Source of the DNA: Komagataeibacter kakiaceti JCM 25156
GTDB taxonomy: Bacteria; Pseudomonadota; Alphaproteobacteria; Acetobacterales; Acetobacteraceae
DNA length: 19,186 nucleotides
Assembly (NCBI RefSeq): GCF_000613305.1
Contig: NZ_BAIO01000016.1
Span: forward strand, 1 to 19,186
Reading direction: 5' to 3'
Positions 9,921 through 17,189 of this stretch are shown piece by piece. The position numbers were made by a program, and so were the translations under genes. The notes beneath the pieces were generated by a model that saw only the letters and a list, made by a program, of their open reading frames with translations, did not search any database and was not told where the DNA came from. The number at the start of each line of letters is the position of its first letter. Position 1 is the stretch's first letter.

Positions 9921-10026
9921 AAAAGGCTTCACCAAAAACTTCCTCGGGATTTGCGGAATGTTTTAAAGGCAGGCTTTCAAAAATCTTCAAAAAAAATGCC
10001 GCCTTGAAAAAGGCGGCACCCGGAAA
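9895..10026. repeat. 132-bp intergenic element with 20-bp terminal inverted repeats
   Basis: TTTCCGGGTGTCGCCTTTTT (9895-9914) matches the reverse complement of 10007-10026 at 19 of 20 positions. The interior reads GAAAAAGGCTTCACC, AAAAACTTCC, GATTTGCGGAA and GGCAGGCTTTC. These blocks recur in the same order near 16926-16988. The element lies between the convergent phospholipase and receptor genes and contains the phospholipase stop codon. It codes for nothing. It resembles a miniature inverted-repeat element; no clear target-site duplication is visible. Confidence 0.75.
9989..10018 (-). terminator. Rho-independent terminator of the second TonB receptor gene
   Basis: On the minus strand TGCCGCCTT, a 4-base loop and AAGGCGGCA (top 9997-10018) form a 9-bp GC-rich stem followed at once by eight T (top-strand A run 9989-9996). 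It lies about 70 bases after the conserved stop of the receptor gene and is formed by the right arm of the dispersed element. Confidence 0.85.
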
Positions 10027-10029
10027 ATC

Positions 10030-12564
10030 TCATAATTTATTTTCAGGCACGATTCTGAACTCATGCCTGTATTTCCTGTCTGTCCTCAGAAGTCGAGGGA
10101 GGTCTTGACGTAATACATGCCGCCATTGAACCCGTAGCGAGTAGGAAGCATACTTTGCAAGCCCCTGCTGCGAGTTGGCGATCGCACTGGAAATGCGGGT
10201 CGGGTATTTGTTGCCAAGGTTGTTGGCGCCCACCCCGATGGTCCAGCGCGGCATGGGCTTGTAGTCCACTTCCAGGTTGGTGATGAAGGCCGGGTTCTGT
10301 TCAAACGGCACGGAACCGGGGCCGGTGGGGGCGGCCATATAGGTAATGGAGCCGTAGCGCATTTCCTGCACGAAGACCGACCATTTCTTGTACTGCCAGT
10401 TCACGCTGATCTGTTCGCGGTTTTTCGGGGCGGAATGCAGCACCATTTCCTTGGTGTATTCATTCACCAGATTATTGCGGGCCGAGCGGATCTCGTTATC
10501 GGAGAAGTTGATGCCCATGGCGAAGCGGAACTTACCGAACCGGTGCGTATGCAGGGTGTAATCGGCGTTCAGGTCACCACCAAATGTCTGGGTGTTATAG
10601 AGGTTGGCATAGTAGGACAGTGACGTGGCGCTCGAGATGTTGGCCTGCGCCAGCAGTTGCTGCAACGTCGCATCGTTCGGGTTGACCGTATAGGATTCCG
10701 TGCTGCCCATGCGGTCATTGATCGCGATGTAATACAGGTTGCCCGTGATGTGGAAATCATCCACAGGCGTCGCATCAAGCCCGATCGTATAGCTGCGGGA
10801 ATATTCACCCTTCATGTTGCCAGCGCCCAGATACTTGGCGATGGCGCTGTTCGCGGGCACCTGGTCCACGGTGTAACCGGGATAGGGAGCCGAGTAGAAA
10901 TAGGACATTTCACCCAGCGTGGGCGGACGGTAACCGGAATTGATGTTGGCCCGGATCGCCCAGCGCTTGTTGAAGTTGTAGCGCGTGCCCACGGAACCGG
11001 TCTCGACCGTAGCCAGGTTGTTGTAACTGGCGACACGCCCGCCAAGTGTCCATTCCCACTTTTTGGTTATGAAGAAATCAAGGTTGGCGAAACCTTCATA
11101 CACGTCACGGTTCTGGTTCGTGACCGCCATGGGCACGTTACCGGGATGATCGGTCGCGCCCTGCCCACCCCAGGATGCGGTCTCGCCCTGCGTCATCTGG
11201 AAGGTGTCGTGACGATATTCCGCGCCGAACTTCAGGTTGATGTCCTTGGGCAGAAGACCGGTATGGAACGAACGCGACCCCTTCAGGCCGGTTGTCAGTT
11301 CGGAGGAAATCGACTGACCATCGTAGAAGGATGTCTGGGTCGGGTCATATGTATACATACCCCCCGTCATCGACGCGTTTTCGGAATCCTTGGTGCCGTA
11401 GGTCTGCTGATCACGCCCGTAGGTTACGTACGCATCCCATGCGAAACCGAATTTATGCGTGCGGATTCCGTTATCCGTCTCGAAATCGTACTGGTCCATG
11501 GTGATGTAGGGCTGGTCACCATTGGGGTAGAGCGAGGGATTGACCCATGTATCCACCCCCGAATTGGCACGGAAGGTTTCCGGCACATTGGCCCGGCGGT
11601 GCGAGAAGGTGGAGGTGCTGTAGAAACTGAACCCCTTCGTCACGGGAATGGACATGTTCTCGCTCAGGGTTTCGAGCGTGGTCTTGGGCAGGCCCAGGCC
11701 GCGCTGCACATCGCGGTCCGCCGTGGCGTTGCGGGTGGGATCGGCAAACAGGGTGCCGTAGAAATCACCGCCCCGGGTTGTGGGAAGCTGGTGGGTAACC
11801 TGCGCCGCAAGGTCAAGGTAGCCGCCCTTGTTGCCCAGCGCCATGGCGTAGTTGGCCGAACCGTCAAGCGCCTGGCCATCGCCCGCGTAATAACCGCTGT
11901 TCTTGAAGTTGATGCTGCCGCCATGCGTATCGCGCTTCAGCACGATATTGACGGCGCCCGCGATGGCGTCCTGCCCATACAGCGCGGAAGCCCCTTCGGT
12001 AATGACTTCGATATGGTCGATCGCGCTGATGGGGATAAGCGAAATATCAGCCGGTTCGCTGCCCCAGTTGGTGCCCGCGTTCGAATTGAAGTTGGCCCCG
12101 ATATGACGGCGGTGACCGTTGACCAGGATCAGCGTATCATCAGGTGACTGGCCACGAAGCTGCATGGTCTGGACAAAGGAGCTTGCGCCGCCACCGGGCA
12201 GGGCCGCGGTGGTGATGGCGGGGTTGGCCTGCGCCAGCGCGGACAGCACATTGCTCTGGCCGGTCTTGAGCAGTTCCGCGCCGGTCACGACCGTAACCTG
12301 CGTGGTGCTGTGGCGCGCCGTGCCGGGGGAGAAGATGGAATTGGTCGAATGACCGCCCACATGGATCACTTCCGGCTCGGCGGAGGCGCGCAGGGCCGCG
12401 GCCGTGGCGTGTGTCTGCGCGGGCGCCTTTTTGCGGGCCTCGACCTTGTAATGTTTATCGGGGGTGGAAACGGTTGCCGTGGCGGCTTCACCCACAGCCG
12501 GTACAAATGTACCAAAAGCTACTCCAGCCACCAGATATAACTTCCGCTTTGACAGGCATGCCAT
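10030..12564 (-). CDS. TonB-dependent outer-membrane receptor with shifted C-terminus
   Basis: This large receptor starts at the ATG at 12564, which follows a GGGGGAAGG ribosome binding site; the signal peptide is LYLVAGVAFGTFVPAVGEAA. The plug domain contains TTQVTVVTGAELLKTGQ, LSALAQANPAITTA, QLRGQSPDDTLILVNGHRRH and ITEGASALYGQDAIAGAVNI, all typical of TonB receptors. The barrel includes GGRVASYNN, NINSGYRPPTLGEM and NNLGNKYP. The conserved end, YGFNGGMYYVKTSLDF with terminal Phe and a stop at 10086, is in another frame: near 10137 the sequence reads TCG-C-TAC where TCG-CCC-TAC would give YSPYGFNGG. As given, translation instead continues to 10030 with about 35 unrelated residues. Loss of the terminal strand would probably impair outer-membrane insertion. 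It is divergent from the LysR gene. Ligand is unknown. Confidence 0.9.
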   Translation of the reverse strand: MACLSKRKLYLVAGVAFGTFVPAVGEAATATVSTPDKHYKVEARKKAPAQTHATAAALRASAEPEVIHVGGHSTNSIFSPGTARHSTTQVTVVTGAELLKTGQSNVLSALAQANPAITTAALPGGGASSFVQTMQLRGQSPDDTLILVNGHRRHIGANFNSNAGTNWGSEPADISLIPISAIDHIEVITEGASALYGQDAIAGAVNIVLKRDTHGGSINFKNSGYYAGDGQALDGSANYAMALGNKGGYLDLAAQVTHQLPTTRGGDFYGTLFADPTRNATADRDVQRGLGLPKTTLETLSENMSIPVTKGFSFYSTSTFSHRRANVPETFRANSGVDTWVNPSLYPNGDQPYITMDQYDFETDNGIRTHKFGFAWDAYVTYGRDQQTYGTKDSENASMTGGMYTYDPTQTSFYDGQSISSELTTGLKGSRSFHTGLLPKDINLKFGAEYRHDTFQMTQGETASWGGQGATDHPGNVPMAVTNQNRDVYEGFANLDFFITKKWEWTLGGRVASYNNLATVETGSVGTRYNFNKRWAIRANINSGYRPPTLGEMSYFYSAPYPGYTVDQVPANSAIAKYLGAGNMKGEYSRSYTIGLDATPVDDFHITGNLYYIAINDRMGSTESYTVNPNDATLQQLLAQANISSATSLSYYANLYNTQTFGGDLNADYTLHTHRFGKFRFAMGINFSDNEIRSARNNLVNEYTKEMVLHSAPKNREQISVNWQYKKWSVFVQEMRYGSITYMAAPTGPGSVPFEQNPAFITNLEVDYKPMPRWTIGVGANNLGNKYPTRISSAIANSQQGLAKYASYSLRVQWRHVLRQDLPRLLRTDRKYRHEFRIVPENKL

Positions 12565-12592
12565 TTGCCTTCCCCCCTGAAACTCGCCAGAC

Positions 12593-12640
12593 ATTCGTAA
12601 CGAATATGTGCTGAGGTTATGATGCGTACTCGTTATGATG
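12593..12640 (-). promoter_or_regulatory. Palindrome and direct repeats in the receptor's 5' region
   Basis: ATTCGT-A-ACGAAT (12593-12605) is a perfect palindrome 28 bases before the receptor start codon. GTTATGATG is repeated exactly at 12616-12624 and 12632-12640, 16 bases apart. Symmetry is visible in the sequence; a regulatory role is inferred from position only. Confidence 0.3.
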
Positions 12641-12828
12641 TGGCGTCATATGGATTATTGATATGTTGGAAGCCAGAGCAGGTTCTTGCTTGGAAAGCAC
12701 AAACTATATAATTGAAATCGCTGTAGAGTTTCAGAAGTGTCGCGTTTTTGACACTGTCATGGCAAGTATTGTTCAGCCGCGTTTCGCGGCCAGAACGATC
12801 CCCCATGCGGGCCAAGCATGAAGGCCGC

Positions 12829-12897
12829 GTCAATATCCCGAAACGTCCCGCATATATCGTGTCAATATATTGACAATTAAAGAAACATCCGTATTAT
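12829..12897 (+). promoter_or_regulatory. Promoter of the LysR-family gene with overlapping 14-bp palindrome
   Basis: TTGACA at 12870-12875 and TATTAT at 12892-12897, separated by 16 bases, form a near-consensus sigma-70 promoter 32 bases before the start codon. GTCAATATATTGAC (12861-12874) is a perfect palindrome overlapping the -35. Its half GTCAATAT is repeated at 12829-12836, exactly 32 bases upstream (three helical turns). This is a plausible autoregulatory site for the LysR-type protein. Confidence 0.65.
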
Positions 12898-12929
12898 CAA
12901 TGAAGTAAAGCCCCTAGCCCATAAAACTC

Positions 12930-13880
12930 ATGGAGTTCCAGTTGGATATACGGCGACTGCAGGCTTTTATAAAAATCATTGATCTTGGCAGCATTTCCCG
13001 TGCGGCTGACCTGCTCAACATTGCCCAGCCCGCACTGAGCCAGCAACTGGCCACACTTGAAAACGTCTTCAAACAGAAGCTCGTCATCCGGAGCAAGAGC
13101 GGTGTCACCCCCACCACCGCCGGGGCGGAACTGTACCGGCATGCCCAGACCCTGACCAAACAGTTCGACCGGGCCATGGTTGAAATCAGCCAGGGGGCCG
13201 GCCCGCTGGTGGGCAAGGTCTCGGTCGGGCTGTCACCCTATAGCGCGGGCTCCACGCTTTCGGTCAAACTGCTGCAGCGCGTGCGTGAGCGCCTGCCCAA
13301 TATTACGCTGCACCTGACCGAAAGTTTTGATGACATCTACAGCGAACTGATCATGACCGGGCGGCTGGACATGGCCGTGATCCACGGCGCCGGGCCGATC
13401 AAGGGGGTGGTCTTCACCCCGCTGATGAAGGAGGAATTCTTCCTGCTCGCCCCCCAGGCGCTGGAATTTCCGCAGGATGAAGCCGGGGCGGTGCAACTGG
13501 CTGACATAGCGGACATTCCGCTGCTTCTGCCGCCCAAGCACAATTTTGTCCGCAAGAGCGTGGACATGGCCTTCATGCGCAAGCAGCTTGAACCACGCAT
13601 CGTGGCCGAGATCGAGGCGCTGATCACCCTGCAGGGCGCCATAGAAGAGGGCATTGGCAGCACCATCCTGCCATGGTCCGTCGCCAGCCGGATTGTCGTG
13701 CCGGGCAGATCGCGCATCTACCCGCTGCGCAATCCCGTCATTCAGGAAGATGTTTCGCTCTGCGTTCCCGAAATCATACCGGAAACGGAAGCATCGGTGG
13801 CGGTGCGCGAGCTGCTCATTGATCTGGCGAAGACAATGGCCGCCTCGCACAACTGGCCGGGAACCCAGCCTTCCGCCTGA
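12930..13880 (+). CDS. LysR-family transcriptional regulator, Nac-like
   Basis: This is a complete 316-residue LysR regulator. The winged helix-turn-helix covers about residues 5-65 (RRLQAFIKIIDLGSISRAAD, LNIAQPALSQQLATLENVF, SGVTPTTAGAELYRHAQTL), and the effector-binding domain starts near residue 95 (KVSVGLSPYSAGSTLS). Wording and spacing closely follow the nitrogen assimilation control protein Nac: IAQPALSQQ-ATLE, RGVTPT-like and the G-LDMAV-G pattern, here TGRLDMAVIHGAGPIKGVV. The ATG at 12930 has no strong ribosome binding site, but the family start fits it. The gene lies just downstream of its own promoter, divergent from a TonB receptor, and ends 4 bases from the convergent aspartase stop. 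Family call is very secure. A role in nitrogen metabolism is supported by similarity and by the neighbouring aspartase and aminotransferase. Confidence 0.9.
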   Translation: MEFQLDIRRLQAFIKIIDLGSISRAADLLNIAQPALSQQLATLENVFKQKLVIRSKSGVTPTTAGAELYRHAQTLTKQFDRAMVEISQGAGPLVGKVSVGLSPYSAGSTLSVKLLQRVRERLPNITLHLTESFDDIYSELIMTGRLDMAVIHGAGPIKGVVFTPLMKEEFFLLAPQALEFPQDEAGAVQLADIADIPLLLPPKHNFVRKSVDMAFMRKQLEPRIVAEIEALITLQGAIEEGIGSTILPWSVASRIVVPGRSRIYPLRNPVIQEDVSLCVPEIIPETEASVAVRELLIDLAKTMAASHNWPGTQPSA

Positions 13881-13884
13881 CCGT

Positions 13885-15383
13885 TCAGCCCGCCTGCCTG
13901 CCCACATTCGGCTGGTCAGCGCATCGGGGCGCAGCAGTTCCGCCAGCCGTTGGGGGGAAAGCAGTTTTTCCTCCACGATCAGGTCCGTCACCTTGCGGTT
14001 TTCGGCCAGCGCGCGCTTCGCAATGGTCGAGCAGACATCGTAACCCAACACCGGAACCAGCGCCGTAATGATTCCGATATTGATGCTGGACAGATACCCG
14101 CACCGCTCCCGATCGGCTGAAATACCGCTGATGCACCGCGTTGTCAGGGTTTCGATGGCCGCGCGCAATATCCTGATGGAGGTGAACAGGCAGTAGCCAA
14201 TCATCGGCTCGAACGGATTGAGCTGCAACTGGCCGCCATCGGCGCACATGGTAATGGTCATATCATGACCGGCCACAAGATAGGCCACCTGATTGACCGC
14301 CTCGGGTATGACGGGATTGACCTTGCCCGGCATGATGGAAGACCCCGCCTGCACCGCGGGCAGCACGATCTCCCCCAGGCCAGCCCGTGGCCCGCTGGAA
14401 AGCAGGCGCAGATCACTGGACATCTTGGACAGTTTCAGCGCCAGCCGCTTGAGCGCACCGGAAAAGAGGACAAAGGCCCCCACATCGGATGTCGCCTCGA
14501 TCAGGTCCGGCGCACCGGTCATGGGCCGTCCGGTCAGCACGCGCAGTTCCGCCATCACGGTCGGGGCGTAACGCGGGTCGGTATTCAGGCCCGTGCCAAT
14601 GGCCGTCCCCCCCAGATTGACCTGTTCGAAAGCGGTAGCATGCGCCTTTATGCTTCTGATTTCAGTGGCGATGGCGGTATGGAAAGCCCTGAATTCCTGC
14701 CCCAGCGTCATCGGCACCGCATCGCGCAACTGCGTGCGTCCCACCTTCAGGATCGCGCCAAACGCCCGCGCCTTTTCATCCAGCGCGTCAAGCAGTCCCT
14801 CAAGCGCCGCCACCAGCGGATCGACCGCCAGCAGCAGGCCCAGACGGAGCGCGGTCGGGTAAACATCATTGGTGGATTGCGCCATGTTGACGTGGTCGTT
14901 GGGGTGCAGCACGGCGTACGTGCCCGGCTTTTCACCCAGCAGTTCAAGGGCGACGTTGGCAATGACTTCATTGGCGTTCATGTTGGTGGACGTACCCGCC
15001 CCACCCTGCATGGCGTCCACCACGAACTGGTCATGATAGGCGGGGATGTTCCGTATCCGCTTACATGCGGCCTCGATGGCGTCGGCGCGCGTCCTGTCCA
15101 GATAGCCAAGGGCGAGGTTGGCCCGCGCCGCCGCCTGCTTGACGGTTGCAAGCCCCTGAACCAGCTCCCCGAACGCACCGATGGGCATGCCGCTTATGGG
15201 AAAGTTCTCGACCGCGCGCTTTGTATGCACGCCCCACAGGGCACCGGCCGGAATCGCGACCTCACCCAGCAGATCGCGTTCGACGCGGCAACCCGGTGCG
15301 CCTTCCCCCTGTCCCGCTGGCGGCATCTGGCCCATGGGCACGCGGAGAGCGGCATCTTTTGCGGGCGGGGACATATTAGTCAT
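13885..15383 (-). pseudogene. aspA: Aspartate ammonia-lyase, frameshifted in the last codons
   Basis: Aspartase splits L-aspartate into fumarate and ammonia in the cytoplasm. The corrected protein is 499 residues with the class II lyase signatures GTSTNMNANEV (130-140), HPNDHVNMAQSTND (160-173) and the catalytic-loop motif GSSIMPGKVNP (347-357). CRVERDLLGEVAIPAGALWGVHT matches the usual aspartase N-terminus, but about 30 residues precede it, so a start at ATG codons 17 or 20 is possible. Near 13910-13911 (minus strand AGCCGAAT) one C is missing: with it the end reads ALTSPNVGRQAG and stops at 13885, 4 bases from the convergent LysR stop. Without it, translation runs about 650 bases antisense into the LysR gene. 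Fumarase C is the main alternative; the 'NPVIPE' form and absence of fumarase-specific features favour aspartase. All catalytic motifs precede the break. Confidence 0.85.
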
Positions 15384-15414
15384 TTCGGTCTATCCACGTT
15401 TGGAATCATGCCAG

Positions 15415-15445
15415 AAAAATCCCGGCCCGCATGAAGGCGGGCCAG
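15415..15445 (-). terminator. Terminator-like hairpin in the aspartase leader (possible attenuator)
   Basis: On the minus strand CUGGCCCGC and GCGGGCCGG form a 9-bp stem (one U-G pair) around a 6-base loop, followed by GAUUUUU. This has intrinsic terminator form yet lies 32-62 bases before the aspartase start codon. A second hairpin (GCGCGU/ACGCGC, top 15450-15465) stands directly upstream. A 20-codon reading frame (15406-15468) spans both and contains Asp-Asp early. Structure is seen; control of aspartase is inferred. Confidence 0.45.
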
Positions 15446-15485
15446 AACCGCGCGTCATCACGCGCCATTTCCTGTCTTTCTTCCG

Positions 15486-15522
15486 ATCCTATGGGGGCGG
15501 GTGTGTCCTGACCTCATAGGAT
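15486..15522. promoter_or_regulatory. 8-bp inverted repeat in the divergent aspartase/aminotransferase promoter region
   Basis: ATCCTATG (15486-15493) and CATAGGAT (15515-15522) are perfect reverse complements with a 21-base spacer, so equivalent positions are about 29 bases apart. The site lies centrally between the two divergent start codons. It is a candidate operator for a dimeric or tetrameric regulator such as the nearby LysR protein. No sigma-70 consensus was recognised next to it. Confidence 0.35.
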
Positions 15523-15633
15523 TGTTGTATGGGGCCAGACAATTTTCGTCGGTATCTAACTGGCATCGAAACCATTTACGATGTGCCGAAAGCATGTGTT
15601 CCGTTACATGATCAAGAGTGGAGAGAGCATCAG

Positions 15634-16836
15634 ATGCCTGGGTTTGCGGATCGACTGAATGGAATTGGAATTTCGGCTTCCGCCGCGATGACCGACAAGG
15701 CATCGGTGCTGAAGGCCGAAGGGCTGAAGATCGTCAGCCTCTCCTCGGGCGAGCCGGACTTTCCCACGCCCGGGCATGTGGTGGAGGCCGCGATTGCCGC
15801 GGCGCATGCGGGGGACACCAAATACCCCCCGCAGGACGGCAAGCCCGCGCTCAAGAAGGCGGTGCAGGCCAAGTTCCAGCGTGAAAACCACCTCGATTAC
15901 GCGCTTGACGAGATTCTGGTGGCCAACGGCGCCAAGCAGATCATCTATGACGCCATGATGGCCACCATCAACTCCGGTGACGAGGTGGTCCTGCCCACCC
16001 CGAGCTGGATCAGCTATGCCGACATCGCCCGCCTTGCCGGAGCCAGCATCGTATCCGTGCCCTGCCCCGCCGGGAGTGGCTTCCGCCTGTCGGCCGAGGC
16101 GCTTGAGGCCGCCATTACGCCCAGAACCAAATGGCTGGTCCTCAACTTCCCCGGCAACCCGACCGGCGCATGCTGCCCGCGCGCGGACATGGAAGCCATC
16201 GCCGCCGTCCTGCTGAAGCACCCGCAGGTGTGGATCATGACCGATGACATCTACGAGCACCTGATCTATGACGGCTTCACCTTCTGCACGCTGGCCGAGG
16301 TCGAACCCCGGCTGAAAGATCGCGTGCTGACCGTCAACGGCGTATCCAAGGCCTATGCCATGACCGGCTGGCGCGTGGGCTACTGCGGCGGCCCGCGCGA
16401 ACTGATCGCGGCCATGAACAACATGCAGGGCCAGTCAACCAGCGGCATCAACACGCTGGCGCAGGCGGCCGCCGTGGCGGCACTCAATGGCCCGCAGGAT
16501 TACCTGAAGGACCGCGCCGCCGAATACCAGGCCCGGCGCGATCTTGTGGTCAGCCTGCTCAACGCCATTCCCGGCGTGCAGTGCCATACGCCGCAGGGCG
16601 CGTTCTATGTCTATCCCGACATCAGCGCCTGCATGGGCAAGACCTCGGCGGGCGGGCGGCTGATCGCCACCGACGCCGATTTCGTCATGGCGCTGCTGGA
16701 GGAACAGCAGGTGGCGTCCGTGCAGGGAGCGGCTTACGGCATGAGCCCGTTCTTCCGCATCTCCTACGCCACCGACACGGCCACCCTGCGCGAAGGCTGC
16801 CGCCGGATCGCGGCCTTTGTGGACGGGCTGAAGTAA
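15634..16836 (+). CDS. Pyridoxal-phosphate aminotransferase, aspartate aminotransferase type
   Basis: This is a complete 400-residue class I/II aminotransferase. It would transfer the amino group of aspartate (or a related amino acid) to 2-oxoglutarate in the cytoplasm. Motifs in order are LSSGEPDFPTPGHV (substrate loop, about 37-50), VANGAKQIIYDAMMA, NFPGNPTG (171-178, with the cofactor Asn), TDDIYEHLIYDG (Asp204 and Tyr207) and VNGVSKAYAMTGWRVGY (Schiff-base Lys239). The sequence FFRISYA near the end carries the substrate-carboxylate Arg. The ATG at 15634 is chosen because GGAGAG lies at a good distance upstream and the family N-terminus begins there; an earlier in-frame start at 15529 adds unlike residues. 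It is divergent from aspartase and followed by a repeat and strong terminator. Class is certain. Aspartate as main substrate is likely from the subfamily and the aspartase neighbour. Confidence 0.92.
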   Translation: MPGFADRLNGIGISASAAMTDKASVLKAEGLKIVSLSSGEPDFPTPGHVVEAAIAAAHAGDTKYPPQDGKPALKKAVQAKFQRENHLDYALDEILVANGAKQIIYDAMMATINSGDEVVLPTPSWISYADIARLAGASIVSVPCPAGSGFRLSAEALEAAITPRTKWLVLNFPGNPTGACCPRADMEAIAAVLLKHPQVWIMTDDIYEHLIYDGFTFCTLAEVEPRLKDRVLTVNGVSKAYAMTGWRVGYCGGPRELIAAMNNMQGQSTSGINTLAQAAAVAALNGPQDYLKDRAAEYQARRDLVVSLLNAIPGVQCHTPQGAFYVYPDISACMGKTSAGGRLIATDADFVMALLEEQQVASVQGAAYGMSPFFRISYATDTATLREGCRRIAAFVDGLK

Positions 16837-16870
16837 GAGGCGGTTTGAAACCGGCTGATTGATAAAAAAT

Positions 16871-17002
16871 GGAAGTTTTAGGATGCCGCCTTTTTTCAGG
16901 GAGGCGGCGTTTCCTGAAGCTTTTTGAAAAAAGCTTTACCAAAAACTCCCTTATGATTTGCGGAACGTCCTGAAGACAGGCTTTTCAAGCAGTCTTCAGG
17001 AC
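16871..17002. repeat. Second full-length copy of the dispersed intergenic repeat
   Basis: After GGAAGTTTTAGGATGCCGCC, GCCGCCT (16885-16891) pairs with AGGCGGC (16902-16908). AAGCTTTTT (16917-16925) pairs with AAAAAGCTT (16928-16936). GTCCTGAAGAC (16967-16977) pairs with GTCTTCAGGAC (16992-17002). The core ACCAAAAACTCCC..GATTTGCGGAACGT..AAGACAGGCTTTTCAA matches 9925-9980 block for block. It follows the aminotransferase gene. The three hairpins suggest an RNA that folds strongly, possibly 3' end protection or termination. Confidence 0.7.
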
Positions 17003-17016
17003 CGCCCCACGAAATT

Positions 17017-17054
17017 AAAAAGCCGGAGCCCCATGGAAGGCTCCGGCTTTTTTT
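17017..17054 (+). terminator. Strong rho-independent terminator after the aminotransferase gene
   Basis: AAAAAGCCGGAGCC (17017-17030) and GGCTCCGGCTTTTT (17039-17052) are perfectly complementary around an 8-base loop, and seven T (17048-17054) end the structure. It would stop plus-strand transcription from the aminotransferase. The A run on the left makes it partly active in the other direction as well. Confidence 0.9.
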
Positions 17055-17145
17055 ATGATCCGGGTCATGCGTCAGGACAGGACGATACGGCCCACGGAAC
17101 ATACCACAAACAATGAAAGACGTGTCCGGTTCAGCTTCCTGCAGA

Positions 17146-17180
17146 AACGTCAGGAAATGCCGCCTTTTCAAAAAGGCGGC
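17146..17180 (-). terminator. Repeat-derived hairpin at the end of the carboxylase operon
   Basis: GCCGCCTTTT and AAAAGGCGGC (17159-17180) form a perfect 10-bp stem around two bases, starting 10 bases after the stop of the last minus-strand gene. TTCCTG..CAGGAA just beyond forms a smaller hairpin. The GCCGCC arms are those of the dispersed repeat. The following ATTTCC is a weak T run, so termination is plausible rather than certain. Confidence 0.55.
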
Positions 17181-17189
17181 GTGATCGTG

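Larger units (their letters stand above)
12565..12929. other. Divergent regulatory region between TonB receptor and LysR gene
   Basis: These 365 bases carry no gene that I can support. The LysR side has a consensus-like promoter and palindrome (12829-12897, separate entry). The receptor side has the palindrome ATTCGTAACGAAT (12593-12605) and the 9-bp direct repeat GTTATGATG at 12616-12624 and 12632-12640. In the middle, AGTGTC (12736-12741) and GACACT (12750-12755) form an inverted repeat. A possible minus-strand -10 for the receptor (TATATA in the AT-rich patch near 12700-12712) is weak. Confidence 0.5.

Noticed and set aside
10657..12147. A 496-codon open frame on the plus strand opposite the second TonB receptor
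   Set aside because: It lies wholly antisense to a clear receptor gene. Its residues show no family pattern and mirror the codon structure of the real strand.
12861..12874. FNR/CRP-type site at the LysR promoter
   Set aside because: The half-sites are in the order GTCAA..TTGAC, the reverse of the TTGAT..ATCAA order that FNR-type proteins need.
13233..13884. C-terminal extension of aspartase antisense to the LysR gene
   Set aside because: It arises from the missing C near 13910. With the base restored, the protein stops at 13885 and no overlap remains.
3559..15383. Phase variation by slipped-strand mispairing as explanation of the frameshifts
   Set aside because: The runs are only two to four bases long, far shorter than the tracts known to switch at useful rates.
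14265..15434. A 389-codon open frame on the plus strand opposite aspartase
   Set aside because: It is antisense to the lyase with all its catalytic motifs, and its His/Arg/Gln-rich composition is typical of a shadow frame.
15529..15633. Earlier start of the aminotransferase at 15529
   Set aside because: The 35 added residues are unlike the family N-terminus, and the ATG at 15634 has a well-placed GGAGAG.
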